Of a DNA stretch of 28,482 nucleotides, positions 7,341 through 15,175 are shown piece by piece (within the stretch, counting starts at the first letter, position 1; each line of letters begins with the position of its first letter). The stretch spans positions 1 through 28,482 of the forward strand of contig DFMV01000068.1 in the NCBI GenBank assembly GCA_002375765.1, read 5' to 3'. Made by a program: the position numbers and the translations under genes. Below the pieces are notes generated by a model. It was not told the origin of the DNA. It did not search any database and saw nothing but the letters and a program-made list of their open reading frames with translations. The stretch comes from Rhizobiales bacterium UBA3584. GTDB taxonomy: Bacteria > Pseudomonadota > Alphaproteobacteria > Rhizobiales > Devosiaceae.

Positions 7341-8839
7341 TGGAATTTTTCACGATAGGCCTACCGGCCGCGTTCAGCCTTGAGGCCATACTCTATTGCC
7401 TGGCCGGTGTGGCGCTGGGCACGTTCATTGGTGTTTTACCGGGTCTTGGGCCGCTTGCTGCTGTATCGCTACTCTTGCCGATCACCGTTTATCTCGACCC
7501 GCTGCTCTCGCTGATCATGCTGGCCGGCATTTACTACGGCGCCGAGTATGGCGGCGCCATTGCGTCGATCCTGCTCAACATGCCGGGGACACCGGGCAAC
7601 GCGATCACCTGCCTCGACGGCTACCCGATGTCCCAGAAAGGGGAGGCAGGCAAGGCGCTTTTCACTGCTGCTGCATCCTCGTTCATCGGCGGATGCATCG
7701 GCATCCTCGCCCTGCAGTTGCTCGCGCCCTCGATAGTTACAGTAGCGCTCTCGTTTGGCGCAGCGGAGTATTTCGCCGCAATTCTGCTAGCGCTCATTGC
7801 CGCTTCCACGATTTCAGGTGGATCGGTTGCTAAGGGATTAGCCATGTTGTTTGGCGGGATTCTCATAGGCACGATCGGCACTGATACCTACACCGGGACG
7901 ATCCGGTATTCCTTTGGTCAGTTCGAATTGATGGACGGCGTAACGATCGCGCTGGTCGCCTTGGGACTGTTTGCCGTGGGCGAGGTTGTCATGGCGATCG
8001 CTGTCGATCGCGAGGGCAAGAAGTTCTCGTTTCGGATGCGCGACATGTATCCAAAGGTCGGCGAACTGAGGGCTCTGTTGATGCCATCGCTCAGGGGCAG
8101 CGCCTACGGCTCGTTTTTCGGGGCGCTCCCAGGTGTCGGCCCGGCGGTCGCGACGGTTGCGGCCTATGCAACCGAAAAAAACATTTCCGACAAACCCGAG
8201 GAATTCGGAACAGGACGAGTGGAGGGCGTCGCCGCTCCGGAGGCCGCCAATAATGCCGCCGTCCAGACAGCCTTCATTCCTGCTTTGTCACTCGGAATTC
8301 CCGGAAGCGCCACCACGGCCGTGATGCTGGGGGCGTTGATCATGAACGGGATCATTCCGGGGCCCAAGCTCATCGTCAACGAACCAGAGCTCTTCTGGGG
8401 GTTGGTTGCCAGCTTTTGGATCGGAAACATCCTTCTGCTGGTGCTCAATCTGCCCTTAATCGGTGTATGGGCCAGCGTTCTGCGCGTTCCCTACAAATAC
8501 CTGTTCCCTGGCATCATCGCGGTCATGTGCGCCGGGGTCTACTCGATCCACAATAGCGCTTTCGAAGTGCTTCTTGTTCTGGTTTTCGGGCTTATCGGAT
8601 ATGGTGGGCGTCTCCTGCATTTGCCGCTCGCGCCCTTTTTGCTTGGCTTTATCCTCGGCCCCATGCTCGAGGAAAACCTGCGACGGGCGTTAATCCTTGC
8701 CGGCGGCGACTTCATGCGCATCGCAAGCCGGCCCATTGCGGGCAGCCTGCTAGCCCTGACCGTGTTGATACTCACCGCCGTGGTTTTCGCCTCTCTGAGG
8801 CGGCGCAGAACCAGACTGGTTGAACAACCCGAAGGTTAG
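7340..8839 (+). CDS. tctA: Tripartite tricarboxylate transporter, large permease (TctA)
   Basis: The 499-residue protein is very hydrophobic, with about ten to twelve membrane segments. It carries the duplicated TctA motifs: LPGLGP near residue 35 and LPGVGP near residue 260, each followed by a conserved loop (NMPGTPG in the first half, GIPGSATTAVMLGAL in the second). TctA is the sodium- or proton-coupled permease that takes substrate from TctC. The length matches the family. It starts one base into the end of tctB and is followed by an intergenic hairpin. Confidence 0.95.
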   Translation: MEFFTIGLPAAFSLEAILYCLAGVALGTFIGVLPGLGPLAAVSLLLPITVYLDPLLSLIMLAGIYYGAEYGGAIASILLNMPGTPGNAITCLDGYPMSQKGEAGKALFTAAASSFIGGCIGILALQLLAPSIVTVALSFGAAEYFAAILLALIAASTISGGSVAKGLAMLFGGILIGTIGTDTYTGTIRYSFGQFELMDGVTIALVALGLFAVGEVVMAIAVDREGKKFSFRMRDMYPKVGELRALLMPSLRGSAYGSFFGALPGVGPAVATVAAYATEKNISDKPEEFGTGRVEGVAAPEAANNAAVQTAFIPALSLGIPGSATTAVMLGALIMNGIIPGPKLIVNEPELFWGLVASFWIGNILLLVLNLPLIGVWASVLRVPYKYLFPGIIAVMCAGVYSIHNSAFEVLLVLVFGLIGYGGRLLHLPLAPFLLGFILGPMLEENLRRALILAGGDFMRIASRPIAGSLLALTVLILTAVVFASLRRRRTRLVEQPEG

Positions 8840-8863
8840 AGCCGATCGAGCCATTGCCGTAGG

Positions 8864-8886
8864 CCGCCGGCCAATTTGGCCGGCGG
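8864..8886. terminator. GC-rich hairpin after tctA
   Basis: CCGCCGGCC and GGCCGGCGG form a perfect 9-bp stem with loop AATTT, 25 bp after the tctA stop and about 48 bp before the next gene. No T-run follows. It could be a partial terminator or an mRNA-stabilising structure that sets transporter and enzyme levels apart within one operon. Confidence 0.5.
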
Positions 8887-8934
8887 AAGGGCAGGGCGCG
8901 TCCAAATTTTGAACACGAACGAAAAGAGAAATCC

Positions 8935-9810
8935 ATGCTCGAAATCGAAATGATCGTCGACAGCAAGAACCGGGTCGGGGAAGTGCCCGTGTGGTCGCCC
9001 CGCGACCGAAAGGTCTGGTGGATCGACGTGCGCCAGCCGCGCATCCAGTCCTTTGATCCCGACACCGGGAACTTTGAAACGTTTCTCACGGGCGGCAAAG
9101 CGCTGGGTAGCTACGCCATTCGTGAAAAGGGTGGATTCATGCTGGCCCAGGAAGACGGGCTTCATGCATTCGATCCGGCCAACGGTGAGCGCGAACTGTT
9201 GACCGATCCGGAGACCGACCTGCCTGATAATCGTCTTAACGACGGGCGCTGCGACCGCCGTGGTCGGTTTTGGCTCGGTTCAATGAACGACACGCAGCGG
9301 ACCGATGATGGCAATTTTTACAGCGTCGGCACCGATTTCTCGATCGCCAAGTGGTTCGACGGCATCAACATCCCGAACGGCGTCTGCTTCAGCCCGGACG
9401 ACAAGACAATGTATTTTGCCGATACCCCGAAGAAGATGATCTGGGCTTTCGACTTCGATATCGACGAGGGGCGGATTTCCAATCGTCGCATATTTGCAGA
9501 CCTAAAGGATGCCCCGGGGCGCCCGGATGGGTCGACTGTGGATGCTGAAGGTTTCGTCTGGAACGCCGAATTCGCGGGGCATCGCATTGTTCGCTACGCC
9601 CCTGATGGCCGTGTCGACCGTGTGATCGACATGCCGGTGACAAACATCACCTGTGTAGGCTTTGGCGGCGACAACCTCGACCAGCTCTATATCACGACTG
9701 CCTGGCAGGGCCTGAGCGAAGAGCAGCGTGAGAAAGAACCGCACGCTGGTGCGCTCTTCAGGACTGAGGTCGGGGTGCGCGGGCTGCCTGAACCCATGTT
9801 CGCCGGCTAA
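8935..9810 (+). CDS. SMP-30/gluconolactonase-family lactonase
   Basis: The product is 291 residues, the usual length for this six-bladed propeller family, whose members hydrolyse sugar or other lactones using one divalent metal. The metal ligands are visible: E16 (GEVPVW), N148 (NIPNGV) and D198 (GRPDGS), with N102/D103 (RLNDGRCD) lining the substrate site. AAAGAGAAA precedes the ATG. It lies between the transporter and a GST in a catabolic operon, so it probably opens a lactone made from the imported acid or a sugar acid. The exact substrate cannot be told. Confidence 0.9.
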   Translation: MLEIEMIVDSKNRVGEVPVWSPRDRKVWWIDVRQPRIQSFDPDTGNFETFLTGGKALGSYAIREKGGFMLAQEDGLHAFDPANGERELLTDPETDLPDNRLNDGRCDRRGRFWLGSMNDTQRTDDGNFYSVGTDFSIAKWFDGINIPNGVCFSPDDKTMYFADTPKKMIWAFDFDIDEGRISNRRIFADLKDAPGRPDGSTVDAEGFVWNAEFAGHRIVRYAPDGRVDRVIDMPVTNITCVGFGGDNLDQLYITTAWQGLSEEQREKEPHAGALFRTEVGVRGLPEPMFAG

Positions 9811-9822
9811 GGAGGCACAAAG

Positions 9823-10437
9823 ATGAAACTCTACTTTGGCGGACTTTCTCCGTTCGTTCGCAAGGTCATGATTGCGGCCCATGAACTGGGTATTCGTGAC
9901 AAGATCGAGACCGAAAAAGCTATGGTCACCCCGTTCAAGACCAATAATGAGGTTGCGGCTGTAAACCCGCTGGGAAAAATCCCGGCTGCGGTCCTTGAGG
10001 ATGGAACTTCGCTCTATGGCTCGTCGGTCATTTGCGAATATCTGGATGCCAAATACGGGCCGGGGACGCTCTTTCCCTCTGACGATATCCGCTGGCAGAC
10101 GTTGCGTCTGGCAGCTCTGGGAGATGGCATTCTTGAAGCAGGAAATCTGGCCAGGATCGAGACGCTTCGCCCCCAGGGCACCGAATGGGAAGACTGGAGG
10201 ATTCAGCAAGTGGGCAAAGTCGAGCGCGCGCTCGCTACCCTTGAGAACGACAGTGATCTCCTGAACACCGACAAAGTCACGATCGCCGAGATAGCAGTTG
10301 CAAGCGCATTGGGTTGGCTCGATGTGCGGCTCCCCGACCTCGATTGGCGCCCCAGGCATGCGCGGTTGACCGCATGGTTTGATGCGATCTCCGAGCGGCC
10401 CAGCATGATTGAAACCAAGCCGGTGCTCCCCAAGTGA
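9823..10437 (+). CDS. Glutathione S-transferase family protein
   Basis: This 204-residue protein has a thioredoxin-like N-terminal domain, starting KLYFGGLSPFVRKV with a serine in the usual catalytic region. NPLGKIPA holds the cis-proline and LYGSSVICEYLD the glutathione-binding serine pair. The helical C-terminal domain follows. A strong GGAGG lies between the previous stop and this ATG, 12 bp apart. In a catabolic operon it may be a glutathione-dependent isomerase of maleylpyruvate type or a lyase, rather than a detoxifying enzyme. It overlaps the next gene by four bases. Confidence 0.88.
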   Translation: MKLYFGGLSPFVRKVMIAAHELGIRDKIETEKAMVTPFKTNNEVAAVNPLGKIPAAVLEDGTSLYGSSVICEYLDAKYGPGTLFPSDDIRWQTLRLAALGDGILEAGNLARIETLRPQGTEWEDWRIQQVGKVERALATLENDSDLLNTDKVTIAEIAVASALGWLDVRLPDLDWRPRHARLTAWFDAISERPSMIETKPVLPK

Positions 10438-11036
10438 TCGGGTCCCTGCGTTCAGGATTGCTCAGTGATGCGTTGGATGCGCTCGGACGCGCGCCCAACG
10501 CAACTGGCGGCTTCCAGATCACACACCCGCAGTCTGTGGCCGTGGGGCGTGCGTTCACGCTTCGCCAGGTCCGGCGGGAGAAAGATTCCGAAGGAGTAGC
10601 CCGCCACGGCGAGGCAGCGGAATCACTCATCGGTCCGGGCGATATTCTTGTCATCGACACACCCGATATTCTTGATGTCGCGACGTGGGGGGAAGGGCAT
10701 ACCCTGCGCGCACTCGCCAGCCGCGCTGCCGGTGTGGTTATCAATGGCGCGGTCCGCGATGCCGCTGCCTTGGCAGGTTACGCTCTACCGGTGCTTTATC
10801 GTTCGGTTTCGCCCCGGCGCAGCAAGGGCCGCCTGGTAACGGCAGAGCTCGGCTGTGCCGTCAACGTCTGCGGCGTTACGATCGCTCCCGGCGATCTCGT
10901 GTGCTTTGACGCCGACGGCCTGGCTGCGATCGCTCCACAGGATGAAGATGCGATCCTCAAGGAAGTCCGAGCCATACAAGCCTGGGAAGCTGAACGCGAT
11001 GAGCGGCTCCGGACAGCCCTGGAAAGTTTGGCTTGA
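10434..11036 (+). CDS. RraA-like / 4-hydroxy-4-methyl-2-oxoglutarate aldolase family protein
   Basis: The product is 200 residues. GDILVID (residues 69-75), WGEGHTLRA (85-93), INGAVRD (103-109, with the R and D used for substrate and metal binding in the aldolases) and FDADGLAAIAP (148-158) follow the RraA/HMG-aldolase pattern. Class II members cleave 4-hydroxy-4-methyl-2-oxoglutarate or 4-carboxy-4-hydroxy-2-oxoadipate to pyruvate plus another oxo-acid; other members regulate RNase E or decarboxylate oxaloacetate. Its place in a catabolic operon favours the aldolase role. The start is a GTG overlapping the GST stop (GTGA), with a weak ribosome-binding site, so translation is probably coupled. 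Confidence 0.82.
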   Translation: MIGSLRSGLLSDALDALGRAPNATGGFQITHPQSVAVGRAFTLRQVRREKDSEGVARHGEAAESLIGPGDILVIDTPDILDVATWGEGHTLRALASRAAGVVINGAVRDAAALAGYALPVLYRSVSPRRSKGRLVTAELGCAVNVCGVTIAPGDLVCFDADGLAAIAPQDEDAILKEVRAIQAWEAERDERLRTALESLA

Positions 11037-12508
11037 TGATTACTATTGACCGCGAGTTCTCTAAGCGTCTCGGCAACGCCGCTCTTCTCAAAGCTCCAAG
11101 CGTTTGGAATGCTCTTGGCCACAAGGCAACGACGACTTTTGCGGTTGAGAACCCGGCGACGTGCGAACAGATCGCCCATGTGCCCGACTTTTCGCGCGCG
11201 GCTATAAAGTCCGCCATAGACGTCGCAAGGACGGCCCAGAAAAGTTGGTCGCGTCTAACGGCGAAGGACCGTGCCGATCGGCTCAAGAGGCGGTTTGGCC
11301 TTTGGCACGACAACCTCGAAGACCTCGCGCTGATCTTGACGATGGAGCAGGGAAAGCCACTTGCGGAGGCGCGCGGCGAAATCCGCTACGGCGCGTCTTA
11401 TGTCGAATGGTTCGCCGAAGAGGCAAGACGGCTCTATGGCGACATTATTCCTGCCCCTGTCGCCAATCAGAAGATCATGGTGACGCGTCAACCGGTGGGC
11501 GTCGTTGCTGCGATTACACCATGGAATTTTCCCAATGCAATGATGGCCCGCAAGGTCGCGCCAGCACTCGCGGCGGGGTGTGCCATCGTGGCCAAGCCGG
11601 CGGCCGAGACACCACTTTCAACGATCGCAATCGCTAATCTGGCGGAGCAGGCCGGCATTCCCGTCGAACTCTTTTGCGTCTTGCCCATGACGGATGCGCC
11701 GGCGTTTGGCGACGAGGTGACGTCAAATCCCTATGTTGCCAAGATCACGTTCACCGGTTCGACCGAAGTCGGCCGAAGGCTGATGGAGCAGGGCGCCCGC
11801 CAGATCAAAAGGTTCGGACTTGAGCTTGGAGGGAACGCGCCGCTGATTGTCTTCGACGATGCCGACCTTGAAAAGGCCATCGAGGGCACGATCGCCGCGA
11901 AATTCCGCAATGCTGGCCAGACATGCGTCTGTGCCAATAGGATCTACGTCCAGTCCGGAATCCACGATCGGTTTGTCCAGGCCCTTTCAGACCGCGTTGA
12001 AACATTGACCGTTGGAAACGGCGCGGATCCTGCGACTGCGATCGGACCACTTATTAATCCCGCAAGCATCAAAAAGGTCGAGCGCCTCCTGGAGGACGCC
12101 AGAACAAACGGGGCCAAGATCATTAAAGGTGGTCAGCCTGTTGACCGGCCCGGTCACTTCTTCAGGCCGACGATCATTTCTGACGTTGATTGCCGTATGG
12201 CCATAGCGCGTGAGGAAATCTTCGGGCCCGTGGCTCCCATCTTCCGGTTCGAGACTGAAAAGGAAGTGCTTGATTTGGCGAACGACACCGAGTTTGGTCT
12301 GGCCGCATACGTTTTCAGTAGCGACATTGGGTGCATTTTTCGCGTGGCCGAGGAACTCGAGACCGGCATGGTCGGCATGAACACCGGGGTCATTTCGACG
12401 GAGGTCGCGCCGTTCGGTGGCGTCAAGCAATCCGGATTGGGCCGAGAGGGGTCGAAGTATGGCCTCGATGATTACATCGAGCTGAAATACATTTGTTTGG
12501 CGACGTGA
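11036..12508 (+). CDS. NAD(P)-dependent aldehyde dehydrogenase, succinate-semialdehyde type (GabD-like)
   Basis: The 490-residue protein shows the full aldehyde dehydrogenase signature: TPWNFP with N164, ELGGNAP with the general base E263, and GQTCVCANR with the nucleophile C297. The C-x-C pair (C297, C299) is the one seen in succinate-semialdehyde dehydrogenases of the GabD group, so a short-chain acid semialdehyde is the likely substrate. The ATG at 11036 overlaps the previous stop as TGATG. It is the last gene of the operon and probably oxidises the aldehyde released by the aldolase step; that order is inferred. Confidence 0.92.
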   Translation: MITIDREFSKRLGNAALLKAPSVWNALGHKATTTFAVENPATCEQIAHVPDFSRAAIKSAIDVARTAQKSWSRLTAKDRADRLKRRFGLWHDNLEDLALILTMEQGKPLAEARGEIRYGASYVEWFAEEARRLYGDIIPAPVANQKIMVTRQPVGVVAAITPWNFPNAMMARKVAPALAAGCAIVAKPAAETPLSTIAIANLAEQAGIPVELFCVLPMTDAPAFGDEVTSNPYVAKITFTGSTEVGRRLMEQGARQIKRFGLELGGNAPLIVFDDADLEKAIEGTIAAKFRNAGQTCVCANRIYVQSGIHDRFVQALSDRVETLTVGNGADPATAIGPLINPASIKKVERLLEDARTNGAKIIKGGQPVDRPGHFFRPTIISDVDCRMAIAREEIFGPVAPIFRFETEKEVLDLANDTEFGLAAYVFSSDIGCIFRVAEELETGMVGMNTGVISTEVAPFGGVKQSGLGREGSKYGLDDYIELKYICLAT

Positions 12509-12561
12509 CAGACGTTGCGGGCTCGTGCCGCTGACTCAGGGCGTTTGTAGATAGAAATAGG

Positions 12562-12580
12562 AAAGGCCGAATTGGCCCTT
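12562..12580. terminator. Weak hairpin between convergent genes
   Basis: GGCC/GGCC around GAATT, with flanking A/T pairs, followed on the plus strand by CTTCTCTCTC. It sits between the operon end at 12508 and the convergent gene end at 12712. A possible, weak terminator. Confidence 0.3.
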
Positions 12581-12711
12581 CTCTCTCGTAGATTCTTACC
12601 GATTTTGCCACCGGCCAACCAACATCGTCCAGGGAGTCGATTTGGATGTCACCCGGACGGTGCTGGCAATTTTGTCGGCTTGGTTTAGATTGTGATTGCA
12701 GGCGGACCAAG

Positions 12712-13479
12712 TCACATCTGGTCTCCAGCTGGTGATCGCCTACGGGTCTTCGCTGGCAGCAGTTTGAGTGCCCAGCGTGTTCGATCGACTTCGATTTCGG
12801 GCATTGCGCGGAGAAGAAGTGTAAAATTTCGGAATCCCAAAGATCGCGGATCAAAGGTGGCGTCGCGTTCTCGGAGAAAGGTCTCGAGTTTGGTCACATT
12901 GGCCCAGCCCTCTGCGTCCGACCGCTGTTGCACGTATTGAATGATCTTTCGTTTGGCGTCTTTCAGTTTGCGATTGCGCTCCCCCTTGGGAACACGTGCG
13001 CCGGACTTTGCCCAAATATCCGACAATACGGTAAATCGAGAGCAGGCTGTGCGGAAGGCGAGGGCTGTATGATCAGCTCCAATGCCTCTCACCGATTTTC
13101 CAAGTTCACGAAGTTTGTGAGCCAGATAGGCAAAATCGCTATCTGAGGTAGCGAGAATAATTTCTGCGACATTCTTGGTGTGTGCCAAGTTCATAGCGTC
13201 GACAGCGATTGCAAGGTCGACCGAGTTTTTGCCTGGAACCGGCGCGGACACGATGACGAGCTCCAGACCGTTCTCTTCCGCGATTTGCTGCCACTGTGTT
13301 GTAGATCGGCCAAGAAATACCCGGACTACGTCGGGCCGACGATCCTGGCACAATTCATCAAGTATCGAGGGGACCGCGCTTGGCGGGATATTGTCGCCGT
13401 CTATCAGGAGCGCCGTTGTCCTTCTCAATTTTATCCGCGAAAACAAAAGGCACGCTCGCTTAATCCTCCATTCCCTCAT
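12712..13479 (-). CDS. NYN-domain (PIN-like) RNase with C-terminal OST-HTH/LOTUS domain
   Basis: This 255-residue protein has an N-terminal NYN domain of the LabA/DUF88 type. The acidic site is complete: LLIDGDN (D27, D29), NSVDLAIAVDA (D88) and ATSDSDFAYL (D113, D115). After a basic linker, residues about 175-245 (VQQRSDAEGWANVTKLETFL and a following FRNFTLLLRAM) fit an OST-HTH/LOTUS RNA-binding fold. NYN proteins are predicted or proven metal-dependent RNases. I chose the ATG at 13479, which has GGGAG five bases upstream, over 13524. It is a single gene, convergent with the catabolic operon, and may be cargo of the island. Confidence 0.8.
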   Translation of the reverse strand: MREWRIKRACLLFSRIKLRRTTALLIDGDNIPPSAVPSILDELCQDRRPDVVRVFLGRSTTQWQQIAEENGLELVIVSAPVPGKNSVDLAIAVDAMNLAHTKNVAEIILATSDSDFAYLAHKLRELGKSVRGIGADHTALAFRTACSRFTVLSDIWAKSGARVPKGERNRKLKDAKRKIIQYVQQRSDAEGWANVTKLETFLRERDATFDPRSLGFRNFTLLLRAMPEIEVDRTRWALKLLPAKTRRRSPAGDQM

Positions 13480-13548
13480 AATTGCTCCCAGAAGGCTTCT
13501 TAGATTGCGACAGTGAATTGTCATGCTTGATGTTTAGCGGCATCCTAA

Positions 13549-13831
13549 TGCAACGGGAGTCTTCGCTCGCTTACCTTAATCAGCTGCCCTTCGATATTCT
13601 CAAGATCGACAAGGCCTTGATCGATCGGCTACCTATTCCAGGCGCAATGCTTGGAATTGTCATCGGCATCGTCGGCATTGCCCACACGGTGGAAAAGCGC
13701 GTCCTCGCTGAATTTATCGAACACGCCCGCCAAGCCGAGGTTCTCAGGAAGCATGGGTGCGAATTGGGACAGGGCATTACTGGAGCCGGCCAATTGACGG
13801 CGCAGTCATTTCGCAGGTGGCGGCGGCTTGA
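13549..13831 (+). pseudogene. EAL-domain C-terminal fragment, frameshifted
   Basis: The stretch translates to SSLAYLNQLPFDILKIDKA and onward, closely matching the last ~90 residues of the EAL protein at 15176-17854 (I estimate about 80% DNA identity by eye). The N-terminal 800 residues are missing. Near 13777 one base is lost relative to the intact copy, so GQGYYWSRP becomes GQGITGAGQ; shifting frame restores the expected end, a TGA at 13829-13831. A catalytic glutamate region also reads AEFIEH instead of AEGIEH. The open frame continues to 13949 only because of the shift. This is a dead duplicate left beside the tRNA fragment. Confidence 0.82.
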
Positions 13832-14007
13832 TTGTATGAAAAATGGGTATGAATCATATCAAGCCTTACTCTTTAGCCAAAAATGCAAGTCGACTCTTTC
13901 GTGCGAAAACGCGCATGATGTGGTTTGCAAAGCCCGGCTAACCCTTTGATCTTCCATATGCGATAATATCAGTAGTTTGCAAAATTAACGTGTTTTTATA
14001 ATCATTT

Positions 14008-14060
14008 GCACCAGACTACGAATCTGGGGGTCAGAGGTTCGAATCCTTTCGGGCGCGCCA
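14008..14060 (+). other. 3' fragment of a tRNA-Arg(ACG) gene, probable attachment site
   Basis: The sequence folds as the 3' part of a tRNA: anticodon stem CCAGA/TCTGG (14011-14015, 14023-14027) with loop CTACGAA and anticodon ACG at 14018-14020. The T-arm is AGAGG-TTCGAAT-CCTTT (14033-14049), then come the 3' acceptor strand CGGGCGC, discriminator G and an encoded CCA ending at 14060. The expected 5' acceptor strand and D-arm are absent: upstream is unrelated AT-rich DNA. A tRNA 3' end broken just before the anticodon arm is the normal duplicate made when an integrase inserts DNA into a tRNA gene. The inserted DNA would then lie to the left. No complete tRNA-Arg is in the window. Confidence 0.8.
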
Positions 14061-14279
14061 TTCATTTCAAAGACCTGGATTGCGTCACCAACATCCCGCT
14101 TGCGCAGCGAGGATAAATCCGGGTCGCTGATCGGCGCTATAGAGACGATCGACTAGCACCTGAACAGGATTGTCATCCCGACATTAACGCGTTCTTTAGC
14201 ACGCGCGACTCGTCGCTGCGGAGCGAAGCATTCCGTTAACTGTGGGCGGCGAGTATGGCTCCAACATTGGAGGCCACCC
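14061..14279. promoter_or_regulatory. Upstream region of the FecR-domain gene
   Basis: This 219-bp stretch should carry the promoter of the FecR/CHASE2-EAL pair. TTAACGCGTTCTTTA (14184-14198) is a TTAA-N7-TTTA match, one base off the CtrA consensus TTAA-N7-TTAA. I see no clear sigma-70 or EcfG box. The CtrA suggestion is weak. Confidence 0.25.
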
Positions 14280-15146
14280 ATGAATATTTTCAAGACAGCT
14301 CTGGCATTCGCAGCCGCCCTGATGGCTAGCCAACCAACAATCGCAGGTGAATGGCAGGCTGATCGTCTGCGCGGCGTTGTCCTGGCCATGGTCGATGAGA
14401 CCTGGATACCAATATCGATTGGCGACGTCATCGAAGACAGCCGCATTATCCGCACGGGCGCCAACGGTCATGTAACGTTCCGGTCAGGCGAACAGGTGCT
14501 GGAGATGCGGCCAAACTCCCAGATCCAGATTTCGGCGCTCGAAGGACGTGACTATACATGGGTGCTCCATTCGGGGGGCGAGATCACGGCGGATGTGGAA
14601 GCTTTGGATGTCGAGCACTTCGGAATCCGGACGCATCATATGGTAGCGGTGGTCAAGGGCACTCGCTTTACTGTGTTCGCTGACGAAAACGGCGGCGACG
14701 TCTCGGTTGAGCGTGGCACTGTGTCGGTCACTGAAAGCGAGCGCGGTCTTTCGGTCGCGATCAATGCCGGTCAGCGTGCCGTCGGCGGCTCGGGCAGGCT
14801 GGCGGTCGAGGGACAGGGCCAGCTGCCTACGGTGATCGATGCTGCAGGACGGCCGGTAAACGTGCCGACAGGCACCCAGTCCAATGGTATGTCCAACAGT
14901 TCGGACGCGCCGGGCAATTCGGGCAACGCACCCGGCCGTTCGGGCGAAGCACCCGGTAACTCGGGGAACACGCCGGGACAATCGGGCGGTGCACCAGGCA
15001 ATTCGGGTGATGCGCCGGGCAACTCTGGCAATGCACCCGGTCGTTCGGCCGAAGCACCGGGCAACTCCGGCAATGCGCCCGGTCGTTCGGGCGAAGCGCC
15101 TGGCAAATCCGGAAATGCGCCAGGCAATGGCGTTGGGCAGGGCTAG
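14280..15146 (+). CDS. Secreted FecR-domain protein with heptapeptide repeat tail
   Basis: The 288-residue protein has a signal peptide (residues 1-22, ending PTIAG) and a FecR-type beta-rich domain at about residues 30-165 (PISIGDVIEDSRIIRTG, then VLEMRPNSQIQI and VVKGTRFTV). The tail, residues 209-285, is eleven copies of the heptapeptide xAPGxSG. GGAGG precedes the ATG. It lacks the anti-sigma N-terminal region of true FecR, so it is more likely a periplasmic sensing or scaffold protein. It is 29 bp ahead of the CHASE2-EAL gene, a pairing I remember between FecR-domain and CHASE2 proteins, so it may present a signal to the CHASE2 domain. Confidence 0.82.
   Translation: MNIFKTALAFAAALMASQPTIAGEWQADRLRGVVLAMVDETWIPISIGDVIEDSRIIRTGANGHVTFRSGEQVLEMRPNSQIQISALEGRDYTWVLHSGGEITADVEALDVEHFGIRTHHMVAVVKGTRFTVFADENGGDVSVERGTVSVTESERGLSVAINAGQRAVGGSGRLAVEGQGQLPTVIDAAGRPVNVPTGTQSNGMSNSSDAPGNSGNAPGRSGEAPGNSGNTPGQSGGAPGNSGDAPGNSGNAPGRSAEAPGNSGNAPGRSGEAPGKSGNAPGNGVGQG
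14904..15134 (+). repeat. 21-bp coding tandem repeat, 11 units
   Basis: Eleven in-frame 21-bp units encode xAPGxSG heptapeptides, with x mostly N, E, D or G at the first position and N, R, Q or K at the fifth. Units differ at synonymous and some coding positions, so the array is not freshly expanded. Copy number is expected to vary between strains. Confidence 0.9.
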
Positions 15147-15175
15147 GCGATAGCGCGCGTCACCGGAGGCGGGCG

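Noticed and set aside
13482..13949. A 155-codon intact gene over the EAL fragment
   Set aside because: Comparison with the neighbouring EAL gene shows a one-base loss and a missing N-terminal part, so it is a pseudogene and not a new small gene.
13985..14060. A complete tRNA-Arg gene
   Set aside because: The 5' acceptor strand and D-arm are missing; upstream bases do not pair with CGGGCGC.
14904..15134. Regular 21-bp repeats as a possible CRISPR array
   Set aside because: The units are contiguous, without spacers, and are in-frame codons for heptapeptide repeats.
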